Part shown: in pieces, positions 43,350 through 53,085 of the stretch | Layout: each line of letters starts with the position of its first letter | Numbering within the stretch: the first letter of the stretch is position 1 | Assembly (NCBI RefSeq): GCF_002860255.1 | Contig: NZ_PGVE01000107.1 | Location: 1-64,000, forward strand | Direction: 5' to 3' | From: Neobacillus cucumis | Lineage (GTDB): Bacteria; Bacillota; Bacilli; Bacillales; Cytobacillaceae | Length of the DNA: 64,000 nucleotides | Notes under the pieces: generated by a model | Databases searched by the model: none | What the model saw: the letters and a program-made list of their open reading frames with translations, nothing else | What the model was told of the DNA's origin: nothing | Made by a program: the position numbers and the translations under genes

Positions 43350-44948
43350 TTACTTTAAATTGAGTACTGCTGCTCTTTCGATTTCAAGTCCGTTTGTATA
43401 ACGTTTCATAAACCGCTCGAAGCCCTCAACATCCTTTGAAACAGGAGACACAGTCGTACCAGCTCTTTCTGAAAATACATTGTGGCTTAGATACTCTTCC
43501 AACGTTTCATTATTGGATTTGTTTTTCATATAAGACGCAAGTAAGGCGATCCCCCATGCTCCGCCCTCTCCTGCCGTTTCCATAACCGAAACAGGAACAT
43601 TGAGAGCAGCTGCCATGATGTTCTGTCCAACACCTTTTGTCTTAAACAAGCCGCCATGACCCAGGATTACATCCAGTTCCACTGCTTCTTGTTTAAGAAG
43701 AATATCCATACCAATCTTCAGCGCGCCCAATGCTGTATATAAATGTACACGCATGAAATTAGCCAGGTTGAAATTGCTTTCAGAAGAACGGACAAACAAT
43801 GGACGGCCTTCTTCAAAGTGAGTAATGTGTTCACCGGAAAGATAACCATAAGCTAGTAAGCCGCCGCAATCCGGATCCCCTTGAAGGGCCAAATTAAATA
43901 GAGTTCCATATAATTTATTCACGTCAACATCCATTCCCATGACTTTTGAAAATTCATCAAACAATTTGACCCATGCATTCAGGTCTGAAGAACAATTGTT
44001 GGAATGGGCCATCGCTACCAGATTACCAGTAGGTGTGGTAACAAGGTCAATCTCGGAATAAGCTTTGGAGAGTTCTTTTTCCAGTACAACCATTGCAAAT
44101 ACAGAAGTTCCGGCTGAGACATTACCTGTACGCTTCGCTACACTATTTGTTGCGACCATACCTGTTCCTGCATCACCTTCCGGCGGACAAAGTGGAATAC
44201 CAGCCTGTAGGTCACCGGAAACATCCAAAAGTTTTGCCCCTTCTTCTGTAAGTACACCGGCGTTTTCACCCGCTACCAATACCTTAGGCAGGATATCTTC
44301 AAGTTTCCAAGACAGGTTATGAGGTGCAATTATTTCATTGAATTGATTGATCATGGTTTGATTAAAGTTCTTCGTATTCAAGTCAATTGGAAATACACCG
44401 GATGCTTCCCCAACTCCCAAAACCTTTTCTCCTGTCAGTTTCCAATGGATATAACCCGCCAGAGTTGTCTGGAAGCTAATGTCAGAAATATGTTTTTCCT
44501 GATTCAAGATTGCCTGATACAGATGAGCAATACTCCATCTTTGAGGAATGTGAAAGTTAAACAGTTCTGTCAGTATTTTCGAAGACTGTTCGGTAATATT
44601 GTTACGCCAGGTTCGAAATGGTACCAGAAGTTCTCCATCTTTGTCGAAAGTCATATAACCATGCATCATCGCACTAAAACCGATTGCTCCAACAGTTTGA
44701 ATGGTAACACCAAATTGCTGTTTTACCTCTTGGGCCATTTTGCGATAGCTGTCTTGTATGCCCTTCCAAATATCCTCAAGGCTATAAGTCCAGATATTGT
44801 TCACATAGCTGTTTTCCCAGTCATGGCTGCCAGATGCGATCGGTGCATTATCTTCTCCAAGGAGAACTGCCTTAATCCTGGTTGAACCAAGTTCGATACC
44901 AAGTACTGTCTTACCACTTTGAATGGCATTTTTCACATCAAAACGCAT
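43350..44948 (-). CDS. araB: FGGY-family carbohydrate kinase, probable ribulokinase
   Basis: 532 aa. Probably phosphorylates L-ribulose, completing the araA-araB-araD pathway, as no other ribulokinase is present. Seen: phosphate-1 motif LGIELGSTRIKAVLLG, GFSAMMHGYM, GVGEASGVFPID, EGDAGTGMVATNSV and the adenosine motif VILGHGGLFKTKGVGQ. It is not the roughly 560-aa AraB type of B. subtilis but the shorter Clostridium/Bacteroides-like type, often labelled xylulokinase. The stop lies 378 bases before araD; own AraR box upstream. Confidence 0.85.
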   Translation of the reverse strand: MRFDVKNAIQSGKTVLGIELGSTRIKAVLLGEDNAPIASGSHDWENSYVNNIWTYSLEDIWKGIQDSYRKMAQEVKQQFGVTIQTVGAIGFSAMMHGYMTFDKDGELLVPFRTWRNNITEQSSKILTELFNFHIPQRWSIAHLYQAILNQEKHISDISFQTTLAGYIHWKLTGEKVLGVGEASGVFPIDLNTKNFNQTMINQFNEIIAPHNLSWKLEDILPKVLVAGENAGVLTEEGAKLLDVSGDLQAGIPLCPPEGDAGTGMVATNSVAKRTGNVSAGTSVFAMVVLEKELSKAYSEIDLVTTPTGNLVAMAHSNNCSSDLNAWVKLFDEFSKVMGMDVDVNKLYGTLFNLALQGDPDCGGLLAYGYLSGEHITHFEEGRPLFVRSSESNFNLANFMRVHLYTALGALKIGMDILLKQEAVELDVILGHGGLFKTKGVGQNIMAAALNVPVSVMETAGEGGAWGIALLASYMKNKSNNETLEEYLSHNVFSERAGTTVSPVSKDVEGFERFMKRYTNGLEIERAAVLNLK

Positions 44949-45080
44949 TTAAATCCCACCTTATTTTATAGAAACTTCTTTAATTTGGCTGAATAGATAT
45001 TATCCAGTTCAATTTACAGCATCGGTATTGCTGCCCTGATACCATTATTAGTTATCCTTATAACTCATTAATCCATCCGT

Positions 45081-45095
45081 ACTTGTACGTATAAC
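45081..45095. promoter_or_regulatory. AraR box upstream of araB
   Basis: Seen: ACTTGTACGTATAAC, identical to the box at 43264-43278, about 135 bases before the araB ATG. Repression by AraR in the absence of arabinose is expected. Confidence 0.75.
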
Positions 45096-45198
45096 CTCAA
45101 CCTTGATTCTAGCACTTTTCTAATTGATTTCCAATAACTAATTAATAAAAACCTTCCAGTATCCTTTTTGAATGGCATGTACTTTACCAATCTAAATA

Positions 45199-45858
45199 CT
45201 AGTTAACATATTTCATTTCAATCTGCACTAACAATTTGCGTAAAAACTGAAATGAAAGCATTGAAAATAGCGGGAATCCCCAAAATATAGCAAAATCACC
45301 GAAATGTTTATAGAATTGATAAAGTGCTAGAAGTAACAATATGATGGTTAATGATTTAAATGGTCGATTGATTACTAAAAACAATGAAAATCTTATAATA
45401 TCCTTTATTTTCATCACAAATTTGCTATAGAGAATTAGTGAATACACGTAACTAATCATTGATAGGATCAGAATTAGTAATAAAAGAGGTATTAATATGG
45501 CTCCCTTACCGTTTAAAGATACAAAATAGAGATCTGCCCACAAAATGACCAATAAGAAATAATAAGGCAGCCATAACAACATGGAGGACTTGAAACCACT
45601 TAAATAGTAATGAAAATACGTTTTAATCACGTTACTATCCGTTTCATTTAGGGTTTGAAAGACGGTCTGAAAAATTGCTCCCATGGTTGGACCGACTAAT
45701 AACAAACTTATTAAATAAAACACAAGTGTTATTGCATTTAATTTGACACTTAGGATAAGAAAGACAAGTAAACTACTCGTTACCAAAGCACAAATGCCGA
45801 TTACAAATAGTGTCCAACCCATATTAGTAGCCTTAACGAATAAGTTTTTGTTGTTCAT
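45199..45858 (-). CDS. YesL-family (DUF624) membrane protein, second copy
   Basis: 219 aa with about six hydrophobic helices. Seen: LVGPTMGAIFQTVFQTLN after the second helix, the place where YesL proteins carry their conserved P-T/A motif, though this copy is divergent. It ends the araN-araP-araQ operon, mirroring the YesL protein of the Lpl-type operon, so a link to ABC sugar import is supported by both contexts. Assignment rests on layout more than on clear motifs. Confidence 0.65.
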   Translation of the reverse strand: MNNKNLFVKATNMGWTLFVIGICALVTSSLLVFLILSVKLNAITLVFYLISLLLVGPTMGAIFQTVFQTLNETDSNVIKTYFHYYLSGFKSSMLLWLPYYFLLVILWADLYFVSLNGKGAILIPLLLLILILSMISYVYSLILYSKFVMKIKDIIRFSLFLVINRPFKSLTIILLLLALYQFYKHFGDFAIFWGFPLFSMLSFQFLRKLLVQIEMKYVN

Positions 45859-45885
45859 GCATTAACACCTCTTCTAATACTAAAA

Positions 45886-46725
45886 TTAACCTTTTACCCC
45901 GCCGATTGTCATACCAGAAATAAATGACTTTTGATTGAATAAGAAAAGAATAATGATTGGAATAATTGACATCATGGATCCTGAGAATACAATATCGTAA
46001 TTGTTTCCGTAAGGCGTCATAGCTGTCAGCAATCCAGCAGGAATTACAAGGTTTTCATCTGATCTCATGACGATTAATGGCCAAAGGAAATTATTCCATG
46101 CTCCCATTGATGTCATAATGGTCATAGCACCAAAAGCAGGTTTCATCATTGGAGCATAAATTTGGAAAAAGATACGAAACTCGCCTGCTCCATCGATTCT
46201 GGCAGCCTCTGCAAAGTCATGTGGGATCCCAATCGCATATTGTCTAAAAAAGAAAACGGTGGCAGGAGGTATGACACCAGGTAAAATAACCCCTGCAAAG
46301 GTATCCATTAACCCCATATTAGTGATTAATTTGTACATTGGAATTAACAATATATCCCCAGGTACCATTAACATAATCAAGACAAGCATAAAAATGAAAT
46401 TTCTGCCTTTAAATCTGTATTGAGCCAACCCATATCCGACCATTGAACATAACGCCAGTACGGCCAATGTTTGTACAATGGTGATCATGGCACTATTTTT
46501 AAACCATGTAAAAAAGATTCCGTCGTTGTTTGTTAATAGTTTTCCGTAGTTACTAAAGCTCATTTTTGAGAAATCTAAATGAATATTCAACCCTTGTCCA
46601 AATATATCGGCTGAATTTTTAAATGAAGAAATCAATAAAAACCAAAAAGGGATTAGGATAAGAAATCCAACAATAGCGAGCACTACGGTTGTGATAATAG
46701 ATGAGATTCTTTTTCTGGTTTTCAT
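45886..46725 (-). CDS. araQ: Arabino-oligosaccharide ABC permease AraQ
   Basis: 279 aa, six helices. Seen: first helix at about 10-32, EAA loop EAARIDGAGEFRIFFQIYAP (about 185-204), and the C-terminal SGMTIGGVKG characteristic of MalG/AraQ-type subunits. Pairs with AraP and the AraN lipoprotein; the ATPase MsmX is expected elsewhere in the genome. The gene begins 1 base after the araP stop region, so coupling is likely. Confidence 0.9.
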   Translation of the reverse strand: MKTRKRISSIITTVVLAIVGFLILIPFWFLLISSFKNSADIFGQGLNIHLDFSKMSFSNYGKLLTNNDGIFFTWFKNSAMITIVQTLAVLALCSMVGYGLAQYRFKGRNFIFMLVLIMLMVPGDILLIPMYKLITNMGLMDTFAGVILPGVIPPATVFFFRQYAIGIPHDFAEAARIDGAGEFRIFFQIYAPMMKPAFGAMTIMTSMGAWNNFLWPLIVMRSDENLVIPAGLLTAMTPYGNNYDIVFSGSMMSIIPIIILFLFNQKSFISGMTIGGVKG

Positions 46726-46726
46726 A

Positions 46727-47662
46727 TTAATCCTCCTTAAATAAGCCTCTTACTGAAACTTGAATTAAATTGATCACAACCACGATAACAAACATACCAA
46801 CACCCAACGTACATGCATAACCCAAGTCTCCATCACTAAAGGCTGATTTATAAATGTAGGTTAAAAACGTTGTACCAATATTATCTGGCGATGCAGGCCC
46901 CCAGTAAACATAAGTTTCATTAAAGAGAGAGAATCCACCTAGAATGGAAATTGTTAAAACATAAGTTGTGATTGGTTTTACCATTGGCAGTGTGATATTT
47001 TTAAATTTAACCCATGTAGTTGCACCATCAATTTCGGCACATTCATAAAGGTCCTTTGGTATACTTTGCAGTCCGGATAAAAAGTAGATCATATTAACAC
47101 CCATCCAACGCCATACACAAACAAGTACCAGAGCAAACATACCAGTGCCAGAACCATTTAACCAATCAACAGGTCCAAACCCAAAGTGACTGATAAAGCT
47201 ATTAAATACACCAGTAGATTCTTTACTGAAGGCGAATTTAAATACTAATCCTACAATAACGGTTGAAGTTAAAACCGGCAGAAAAAATACCGATCTGAAT
47301 AGAGCTTTGAATTTTGTGTTTTCATGATTCATAACAATGGCAAGAATCAGAGGTAATGGAATTAAGATAAGAATGGTCCAAAATGTATATCTGACAACAT
47401 TCCATAATGCCTTATAGAATACCGGGTCAGAAATCAAACGTTGATAGTTTTGTAATCCTATAAAGGTAGATTCATTCAATCCTTCAATTCTTTGAAAACT
47501 CATAATGATAGAATTAATGAATGGATATAAAGAAAAGAGGACAAAGACAATAATGAACGGTGAGACAAAAATATAGGGAGCAATCTTTTGCATGTTAATC
47601 TTTTTCTTATGATCCGCTGTTAAATTCGGTTTTTTTTCAACTTGTACCATGCTCGAGGACAT
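46727..47662 (-). CDS. araP: Arabino-oligosaccharide ABC permease AraP
   Basis: 311 aa, MalF-type permease. Seen: N-terminal cytoplasmic part, six helices, and EAA loop ECAEIDGATTWVKFKNITLP. AAAGGAG precedes the ATG. It is separated from araN by a G-rich hairpin that probably lowers permease expression relative to the binding protein. Confidence 0.9.
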   Translation of the reverse strand: MSSSMVQVEKKPNLTADHKKKINMQKIAPYIFVSPFIIVFVLFSLYPFINSIIMSFQRIEGLNESTFIGLQNYQRLISDPVFYKALWNVVRYTFWTILILIPLPLILAIVMNHENTKFKALFRSVFFLPVLTSTVIVGLVFKFAFSKESTGVFNSFISHFGFGPVDWLNGSGTGMFALVLVCVWRWMGVNMIYFLSGLQSIPKDLYECAEIDGATTWVKFKNITLPMVKPITTYVLTISILGGFSLFNETYVYWGPASPDNIGTTFLTYIYKSAFSDGDLGYACTLGVGMFVIVVVINLIQVSVRGLFKED

Positions 47663-47721
47663 ACTAATTCACTCCTTTAAGTTCGATTGGGGCATAACAT
47701 CTGTCTAGTGAATGTTACAGA

Positions 47722-47750
47722 AGAAGGAGGGAAAGCCTCCCTCCTCCTTC
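47722..47750 (-). other. Hairpin between araN and araP
   Basis: Seen on the minus strand: GAAGGAGGAGGGAGG and CCTCCTTCTTC form an imperfect GC-rich stem 17 bases after the araN stop, with no strong T-run. Likely an intercistronic attenuator. Confidence 0.55.
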
Positions 47751-47766
47751 CGATTAGTAATGACTA

Positions 47767-49107
47767 TTACTTCCCTGCAGCAATCCGTTTATCTGCTGCT
47801 GCATCAAGTGCTTTTAGAGTCTCCTCTACATTAGCCTGTTTTTTCATAATTTTAGGCAAACCGTTGGTTAGGAATTCATCATTAATAATAGGGTAACTAT
47901 TGTTGGTAATGCTTAATCCACCAACTTCATCTTTGAATACAGCCATTTGCTTGAAAATATCTGTTCCAAAGTAATCAGTAAATTTATTTGGTGCCGCTAA
48001 TTCTTCACTTGTCCAAACATCTGAGCGAATTGGGTCAAAACCAAGAATTGTCCAAGTTTTAATAGAACCTTCTTTTCCTGCTTTTGACTCTACCACGAAT
48101 TTTTTAGCTAACGCAGTGTCATGAGCTTGATTTGTTACAACAGTTGCTGTTCCACCTAGTCCAGCAGAGCGTAAATCGCCCTCTTTGAAGATTGGAAGAC
48201 CAGTTATATGAATTTTTCCTTTAAGCTTAGGCATGAAACCAACCATACGGCTCATGTACCATGCTGGCATGACAACAGATGCATATTCACCTTTGTTGAA
48301 GGCTGCATAGTATTCCTCATTATCTTGGTGTCCACCCTCAGCCGTTTTTGCAATTCCAGTTTTAAGCATACTTTGAATTGTTTGAAGGGCCTTTACATTA
48401 TCTGGTGCACTAAGGTTAGATTTACCATCTTTTACTAAATCAGATTTTTGTTGAGCTACCATGGCTGTAAAAACAAATCCAGCACTTGTTTCAACTGAAG
48501 TCATGTACTTTCCAGTTTTTTCTTTCACAATTTTTCCAGCGTTAAGATAATCATCCCATGTTTTTATGGTTGCAGGATCAATACCAGCTTTATTCATAAT
48601 ATCCATATTGTAATAAACAAGAGTAGTTCCTACATGGTAATCTAAACCATAGACTTTACCATTAACAGTGTAGTTATCAGTACGTGATTTCACTAGATTC
48701 GGTACGAAAGGTTCAACTTCTTTCGTCATGTCTTTAAAAGGAGGGTTGTTAGATTTTGTATACTTTGCGAATTGACCAATTTCAACATCGGCAATATCTG
48801 GACCGCCATTGCCTGAGTTCAATGCCACTTGTAACTTTTGGTTCATTTGATCGAAAGGTAAAACGTTGATTTTTAATTCAATTTGTTGTTTAGGGTGATT
48901 TTTGTTCCAAGTTTCCGCTGCATCTTTCCAATAATCAGCATGTACCTGTACAAAGGTCCACATCGTATATTTTGTTTTTCCATCTTTTGTTTTAGTCTCG
49001 GCTGAAGAATTCTTCGAACTACAACCCGCCAATACTAAAGATGAGACAAGGAAAAATATTAATAGTGCAGATAATAATTTACGAGGACTAGCAAACTCTT
49101 TTTTCAT
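47767..49107 (-). CDS. araN: Arabino-oligosaccharide-binding lipoprotein AraN
   Basis: About 446 aa. Captures arabino-oligosaccharides outside the membrane for AraPQ. Seen: lipoprotein signal with lipobox LAGC (SLVLAGCSSKN), and an extracellular solute-binding type-1 fold with GNGGPDIADVEIGQ and NGKVYGLDY. The frame opens with GTG at 49116, but ATG at 49107 has GAGGTG with normal spacing and starts the signal peptide. First gene of araNPQ-yesL, divergent from the first AraR gene, with AraR boxes and a cre between them. Confidence 0.9.
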   Translation of the reverse strand: MKKEFASPRKLLSALLIFFLVSSLVLAGCSSKNSSAETKTKDGKTKYTMWTFVQVHADYWKDAAETWNKNHPKQQIELKINVLPFDQMNQKLQVALNSGNGGPDIADVEIGQFAKYTKSNNPPFKDMTKEVEPFVPNLVKSRTDNYTVNGKVYGLDYHVGTTLVYYNMDIMNKAGIDPATIKTWDDYLNAGKIVKEKTGKYMTSVETSAGFVFTAMVAQQKSDLVKDGKSNLSAPDNVKALQTIQSMLKTGIAKTAEGGHQDNEEYYAAFNKGEYASVVMPAWYMSRMVGFMPKLKGKIHITGLPIFKEGDLRSAGLGGTATVVTNQAHDTALAKKFVVESKAGKEGSIKTWTILGFDPIRSDVWTSEELAAPNKFTDYFGTDIFKQMAVFKDEVGGLSITNNSYPIINDEFLTNGLPKIMKKQANVEETLKALDAAADKRIAAGK

Positions 49108-49221
49108 TGTATACACCTCATGTTAAATTAATTTTAATCTTAGGCCTTACATGTTCCAAAGCAAAATCGTTTAAAATTGGTAATACTAGTTACAGATAAA
49201 AAGAATTCTTAGTTGTCTTCA

Positions 49222-49236
49222 AATTGTACGTATATG
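49222..49236. promoter_or_regulatory. AraR box upstream of araN
   Basis: Seen: AATTGTACGTATATG, core TTGTACGTA intact, about 115 bases before the araN ATG. A weaker variant, TCGTTCGTACATGTC, lies at 49330-49344. Confidence 0.65.
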
Positions 49237-49295
49237 ATATTACTTATCTATTAATTTCCTCCTTATCTTATTAAAATTGTGATCAAAAAGACAAA

Positions 49296-49309
49296 TGAAA
49301 GCGTATTCC
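49296..49309. promoter_or_regulatory. Catabolite-responsive element (cre) before araN
   Basis: Seen: TGAAAGCGTATTCC, a good match to the cre consensus except the last base. Suggests CcpA repression of araNPQ by preferred sugars. Confidence 0.55.
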
Positions 49310-49493
49310 TTGCCTTAATATTAATTCACTCGTTCGTACATGTCAATACGATTTTTGGAATAAACTGACGATTTATGACAAACGGAATTAATATCTTTAT
49401 AGAGTTACCAAATTCATAAAAAAACAATGGTAATTTTCTAATTTTTTCAATGGTAAATGAATCATTTTTTTGTTATTATTAGTCTTACAAGAT

Positions 49494-49528
49494 ACTTGTA
49501 AGTATAAGTTCTGAATTGTGCGTACAGG
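49494..49528. promoter_or_regulatory. Two AraR-like boxes at the araR1 promoter
   Basis: Seen: ACTTGTAAGTATAAG (49494-49508) and AATTGTGCGTACAGG (49514-49528), 20 bases apart centre to centre, ending just before the AAAGGAGGTG ribosome site. Each has one core change from TTGTACGTA. Autoregulation is expected. Confidence 0.6.
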
Positions 49529-49546
49529 AAAAGGAGGTGCAATTAG

Positions 49547-50677
49547 ATGGCACAAAAAACAAAATATAATATGGTGAAAGAAAAAATCACTGAATGGATC
49601 ACAAGTGGTCAAGTGGGGCCTGGCGAGAAAATATATTCTGAGAATGAACTGGTCAAAAAGTTTGGTGTAAGCAGACATACCATTAGACAAGCTATTGGTG
49701 ACTTGGTTCATGAGGGGTGGTTATATAGAGAGCAAGGTGCCGGGACCTTTTGTTCAGGTCAACGATTGCATCATAAACTCCCCGAAAACAAAACCCAAAA
49801 TACTAATAGAAAAAATATCGGTGTGATTACGACCTACATATCCGATTATATTTTCCCCTCTATCATTAAAGGAATTGAATCGTATTTAACCGAACAAGGT
49901 TATTCATTAACTTTTGCTTGTACAGATAATGATATAGAGAAAGAAAAGCAATGTCTCCAGAGCATGCTTAGCAGAAATATCGACGGGCTTATTGTAGAAC
50001 CTACCAAAAGCGGCAGCTTCAACCCGAATATTAATTTTTTCTTAGAGCTGGAACAAAATAAGATACCCTACTTAATGATTAACCAATTCTACCCTCAATT
50101 GGTCCCGCCACATATCATCGTCAATGACCAAAAAGGTGGATTTTTAGCTGCAGAACATTTAATTGAACTCGGCCATCATAAAATTATTGGGATTTTTAAA
50201 GCAGATGACTTGCAAGGGATTTATCGTATGCAAGGGTTTATTGAGGCACATAGAGAAAATAACATTCCACTATCAGCAGAGATGATGATAAATTATTCAA
50301 CAGAAGAACAGAATGATGTTTTAATTGATAAAGTGAGAAAACTACTATCGACCTCTGAGGAAATGCCTACTGGAATCATCTGCTATAATGATCAAATAGC
50401 CGTTTCCGTATTGAATTGTCTTAGAGAGTTAGGCCTAAGTGTACCTGGGGACATTTCCATTGTGGGATTTGATGATTCGTTTTTAGCTGAAGCAACAGAA
50501 CTGACCAGTGTTACCCATCCAAAAATTGAGTTAGGTATACAGGCGGCCAAATGGATTGTATCTGCTGTTGAAAACAGAAACCAGGAGGGTAACGAGCCAC
50601 AGGCAACCGTATTTGAGCCTGAGTTGGTAATAAGGAATTCTTCATCTTTTCTTAAAAATGATTGTATTGTTTCATGA
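49547..50677 (+). CDS. araR: AraR-type arabinose repressor, copy 1
   Basis: 376 aa. GntR-type winged helix fused to a LacI/GalR-like effector domain, the AraR architecture: represses arabinose genes until L-arabinose binds. Seen: HTH at about 10-70 with SENELVKKFGVSRHTIRQAI and the wing REQGAGTFCS; effector domain from about 90 (IGVITTYISDYIFPSIIKGI ...) with GIICYNDQIA and ISIVGFDDSF. AAAGGAGGTG precedes the ATG. Divergent from araN. A close paralogue lies 3.5 kb to the right, so the two may have divided targets or effectors. Confidence 0.92.
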   Translation: MAQKTKYNMVKEKITEWITSGQVGPGEKIYSENELVKKFGVSRHTIRQAIGDLVHEGWLYREQGAGTFCSGQRLHHKLPENKTQNTNRKNIGVITTYISDYIFPSIIKGIESYLTEQGYSLTFACTDNDIEKEKQCLQSMLSRNIDGLIVEPTKSGSFNPNINFFLELEQNKIPYLMINQFYPQLVPPHIIVNDQKGGFLAAEHLIELGHHKIIGIFKADDLQGIYRMQGFIEAHRENNIPLSAEMMINYSTEEQNDVLIDKVRKLLSTSEEMPTGIICYNDQIAVSVLNCLRELGLSVPGDISIVGFDDSFLAEATELTSVTHPKIELGIQAAKWIVSAVENRNQEGNEPQATVFEPELVIRNSSSFLKNDCIVS

Positions 50678-50702
50678 CATTTCAAATTTTTACACTTTAA
50701 TG

Positions 50703-50732
50703 AAAAACCTCCATTGTTGAATGGAGGTTTTT
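50703..50732. terminator. Bidirectional terminator, araR1 / GH127
   Basis: Seen: AAAAACCTCCATT and AATGGAGGTTTTT, 13-bp stem, 4-base loop, T-rich both ways. Confidence 0.85.
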
Positions 50733-50743
50733 CGTATTAACTA

Positions 50744-52699
50744 TTAAGATTCATAGATCCAAACACGCATTTCTCCAGTTCCACGGTTGCACCAAGCATA
50801 GTAAGGAACAGCAGTTATCTTTTGAGGTACTAACTCCATCTGCTCAGAACTATACAATTCGTTCGATGGTGCCACTCGATATCCATCAGCTGTCAGGATT
50901 ACCACCCCATTTAGAACGTCTTCTTTAAACTGACTAGTAATCTCGCTTTCTTTCGGGAGACGAAGTCCAGCAAGATTTGCCCCATTATCTACTTCTTCAA
51001 TACAATAAACAATTGGACCACGTTGTAATGCCGATTGACCTTGATTCATAGATACTAGTGGATGACTTCTCATTCGCTTCACTTGCATATCCAAATGAAG
51101 GGAAACGCTATCTCCTTGTTGCCAAACCCGTTCGATGATTAAGTACCCTTTTTCAAGCCTATCCAAAGAAATTAGCTGACCATTTACTTTGACAACGGCA
51201 TTTTGACACCAGCCAGGTATTCTTAATGCTAAGTTGAAATGTGCTGGTTCGCCCGTATTTACCGTTAAGGCAATATCTCCATCCCAAGGATATTGATGAG
51301 ATTGTGTGATTTCTATTTTCTTACCAGACAAAGTCGTCTCTACTTTTCCTGCAACATATAAATGTGTATATAGTGTATCATCTGTTTGGGTATAGATGTT
51401 ATCTTCCACAGATGCAATCATCCGCGCCAAATTCGGTGGACAGCATGCACAGAAAAACCATTTTTGTCGTTCAACCTTCACGTGTTGCTGGTCTTTTCTT
51501 ACATGTTGAAAAGGATTTACTTCTAACGGATTTACATAGAAGAAACGTTTACCATCTAGGTCCATTCCACTTAATGTTCCATTATAAATGGCCCTCTCTA
51601 AAACATCTGCGTATTTACGATTAGCATCCAAGCGAAGCATACGGTTTGCCCAAAAAGCTAAACCCACAGATGCACAAGTCTCGCAATACATACTGTCATT
51701 AGGCAGATCATGATTACATGTAAAAGCTTCCCCATTGACTGCTGATCCAATGCCTGCAGTAATGTACATCTTATTTTTAACCACATCATCCCAAAGTATC
51801 TCACAGGTTTCTTTTAGAGAAGAATCTCCTGTCTTTGCTGCTAGATCAGCCATTGCAATATATAAATATACCGCTCTTACGGCGTGACCAACGGCTTCTT
51901 TTTGTTCTCTGACTGGTTGATGTGCTTGTTGGTACTCAAATCCTAAACCAAAATTTATATTCTTTTCATCATTCCAAGTTGATGCCGTATCAATTTTTTT
52001 TCTTTTCTCTGCCTCTTCTCTGAAATAAATGGGTTCTTGTCCACGTTGATTAATAAAATATTGAGCTAATCTTAGGTATTTTTCATTTTGAGTTACATCG
52101 AATAGTTTTACTAATGCTAATTCGATTTCCTCATGACCTGGATAGCCCTTTATTTTACCTTCTTCCGTTCCAAATACTTGGTCAATTAAATGTACATATT
52201 TCTCCATGATACTTAGAAATTCATTTTTCCCTGTTGTTTCATTGTAGGCCACTGCCGCTTCAATAAAATGTCCGGCACAATATAATTCGTGATTGTCCCT
52301 TAAATTTGTCCAACGATTATTCGGCTCCTTTAATAGGTAATACGTATTAAGATAGCCATCCGCTGCCTGGGATCTTCCTAATAAGGAAATAACTTCGTCT
52401 GCTTTTTTCTCTAATTCAGGATTTGGATTGTCTCGTAAACTATAAGCTACTGTTTCTAACCATTTGGCGACATCACTGTCTTGGAAAACGGTTCCATAAA
52501 ATTCACCGTTAGACTCTCCCGCCGCAATTCTAAAATTTTCGATCGCATGACTTGGTTCTGTATTTGGAAGTTCATCATTTAACGCTTTCCACTGATAAGG
52601 AATCACCTCATTTGCAACAATTTGTTTATACTTTTTCCAGAAATGATCTTCTACTAAAACATGCTTGACTGGGGTTGTTACCTTCATTGCTACTTTCAC
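50744..52699 (-). CDS. GH127 beta-L-arabinofuranosidase, copy A
   Basis: About 651 aa, no signal peptide. Expected to remove beta-L-arabinofuranose from short beta-arabinosides (HypBA1-like). Seen, counted from the chosen start: Glu340 and Cys342 (YCETCASVG) and Cys417/Cys419/Cys420 (CACCPPN), matching the Zn-Cys active site of Bifidobacterium HypBA1. Start: GTG at 52699 with GATGAGG upstream; the frame open to 52780 lacks a ribosome site. Divergent from the second AraR gene, with an AraR box between. Confidence 0.9.
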   Translation of the reverse strand: MKVAMKVTTPVKHVLVEDHFWKKYKQIVANEVIPYQWKALNDELPNTEPSHAIENFRIAAGESNGEFYGTVFQDSDVAKWLETVAYSLRDNPNPELEKKADEVISLLGRSQAADGYLNTYYLLKEPNNRWTNLRDNHELYCAGHFIEAAVAYNETTGKNEFLSIMEKYVHLIDQVFGTEEGKIKGYPGHEEIELALVKLFDVTQNEKYLRLAQYFINQRGQEPIYFREEAEKRKKIDTASTWNDEKNINFGLGFEYQQAHQPVREQKEAVGHAVRAVYLYIAMADLAAKTGDSSLKETCEILWDDVVKNKMYITAGIGSAVNGEAFTCNHDLPNDSMYCETCASVGLAFWANRMLRLDANRKYADVLERAIYNGTLSGMDLDGKRFFYVNPLEVNPFQHVRKDQQHVKVERQKWFFCACCPPNLARMIASVEDNIYTQTDDTLYTHLYVAGKVETTLSGKKIEITQSHQYPWDGDIALTVNTGEPAHFNLALRIPGWCQNAVVKVNGQLISLDRLEKGYLIIERVWQQGDSVSLHLDMQVKRMRSHPLVSMNQGQSALQRGPIVYCIEEVDNGANLAGLRLPKESEITSQFKEDVLNGVVILTADGYRVAPSNELYSSEQMELVPQKITAVPYYAWCNRGTGEMRVWIYES

Positions 52700-53042
52700 T
52701 AGTGCCTCATCCCTTCTTTTATGAACAGTTTTTACAATTTTCCAAAGATACTTTCCTTTCTTGCAGAAAAGTAATATCATATAAAAAGCAAGCTAATTCC
52801 TTCATTTATTAAGCTTTATAACGTGATTTTAGCACGCAAAAAATTTCTGATAAATAATAAAATTGAACCTAAATTTATAATATATCACACACTAAGGAAG
52901 AGATTGTTTATGGATGTAATGAAACCATCTATATAACAGGTTAAATTAACAATTCAAACTAGAAAAGTAAATGAAGGATCATCTTTAATTAACTAGTACA
53001 CATTAGATTTTATATACTTTTTACTGTATAAGGTATAATTAA

Positions 53043-53057
53043 AATTGTACGTATAAG
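53043..53057. promoter_or_regulatory. AraR box between GH127 copy A and araR2
   Basis: Seen: AATTGTACGTATAAG, close match, 29 bases before the second AraR start. A TATAAT-like element (GTATAATT) sits just upstream. The remaining 340 bases of this divergent gap show no other clear site. Confidence 0.7.
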
Positions 53058-53085
53058 TGACTAAGTGTCGAAAGCGTGGTAGGGT

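Noticed and set aside
44319..44885. 188-aa plus-strand frame opposite the araB-type gene
   Set aside because: Antisense shadow of a well-supported kinase gene.
49330..49344. TCGTTCGTACATGTC as a full AraR box
   Set aside because: The TTGTACGTA core is broken; noted only as a weak variant.
52700..52780. N-terminal extension of GH127 copy A
   Set aside because: The frame stays open but has no ribosome site, and family alignment starts near the GTG at 52699.
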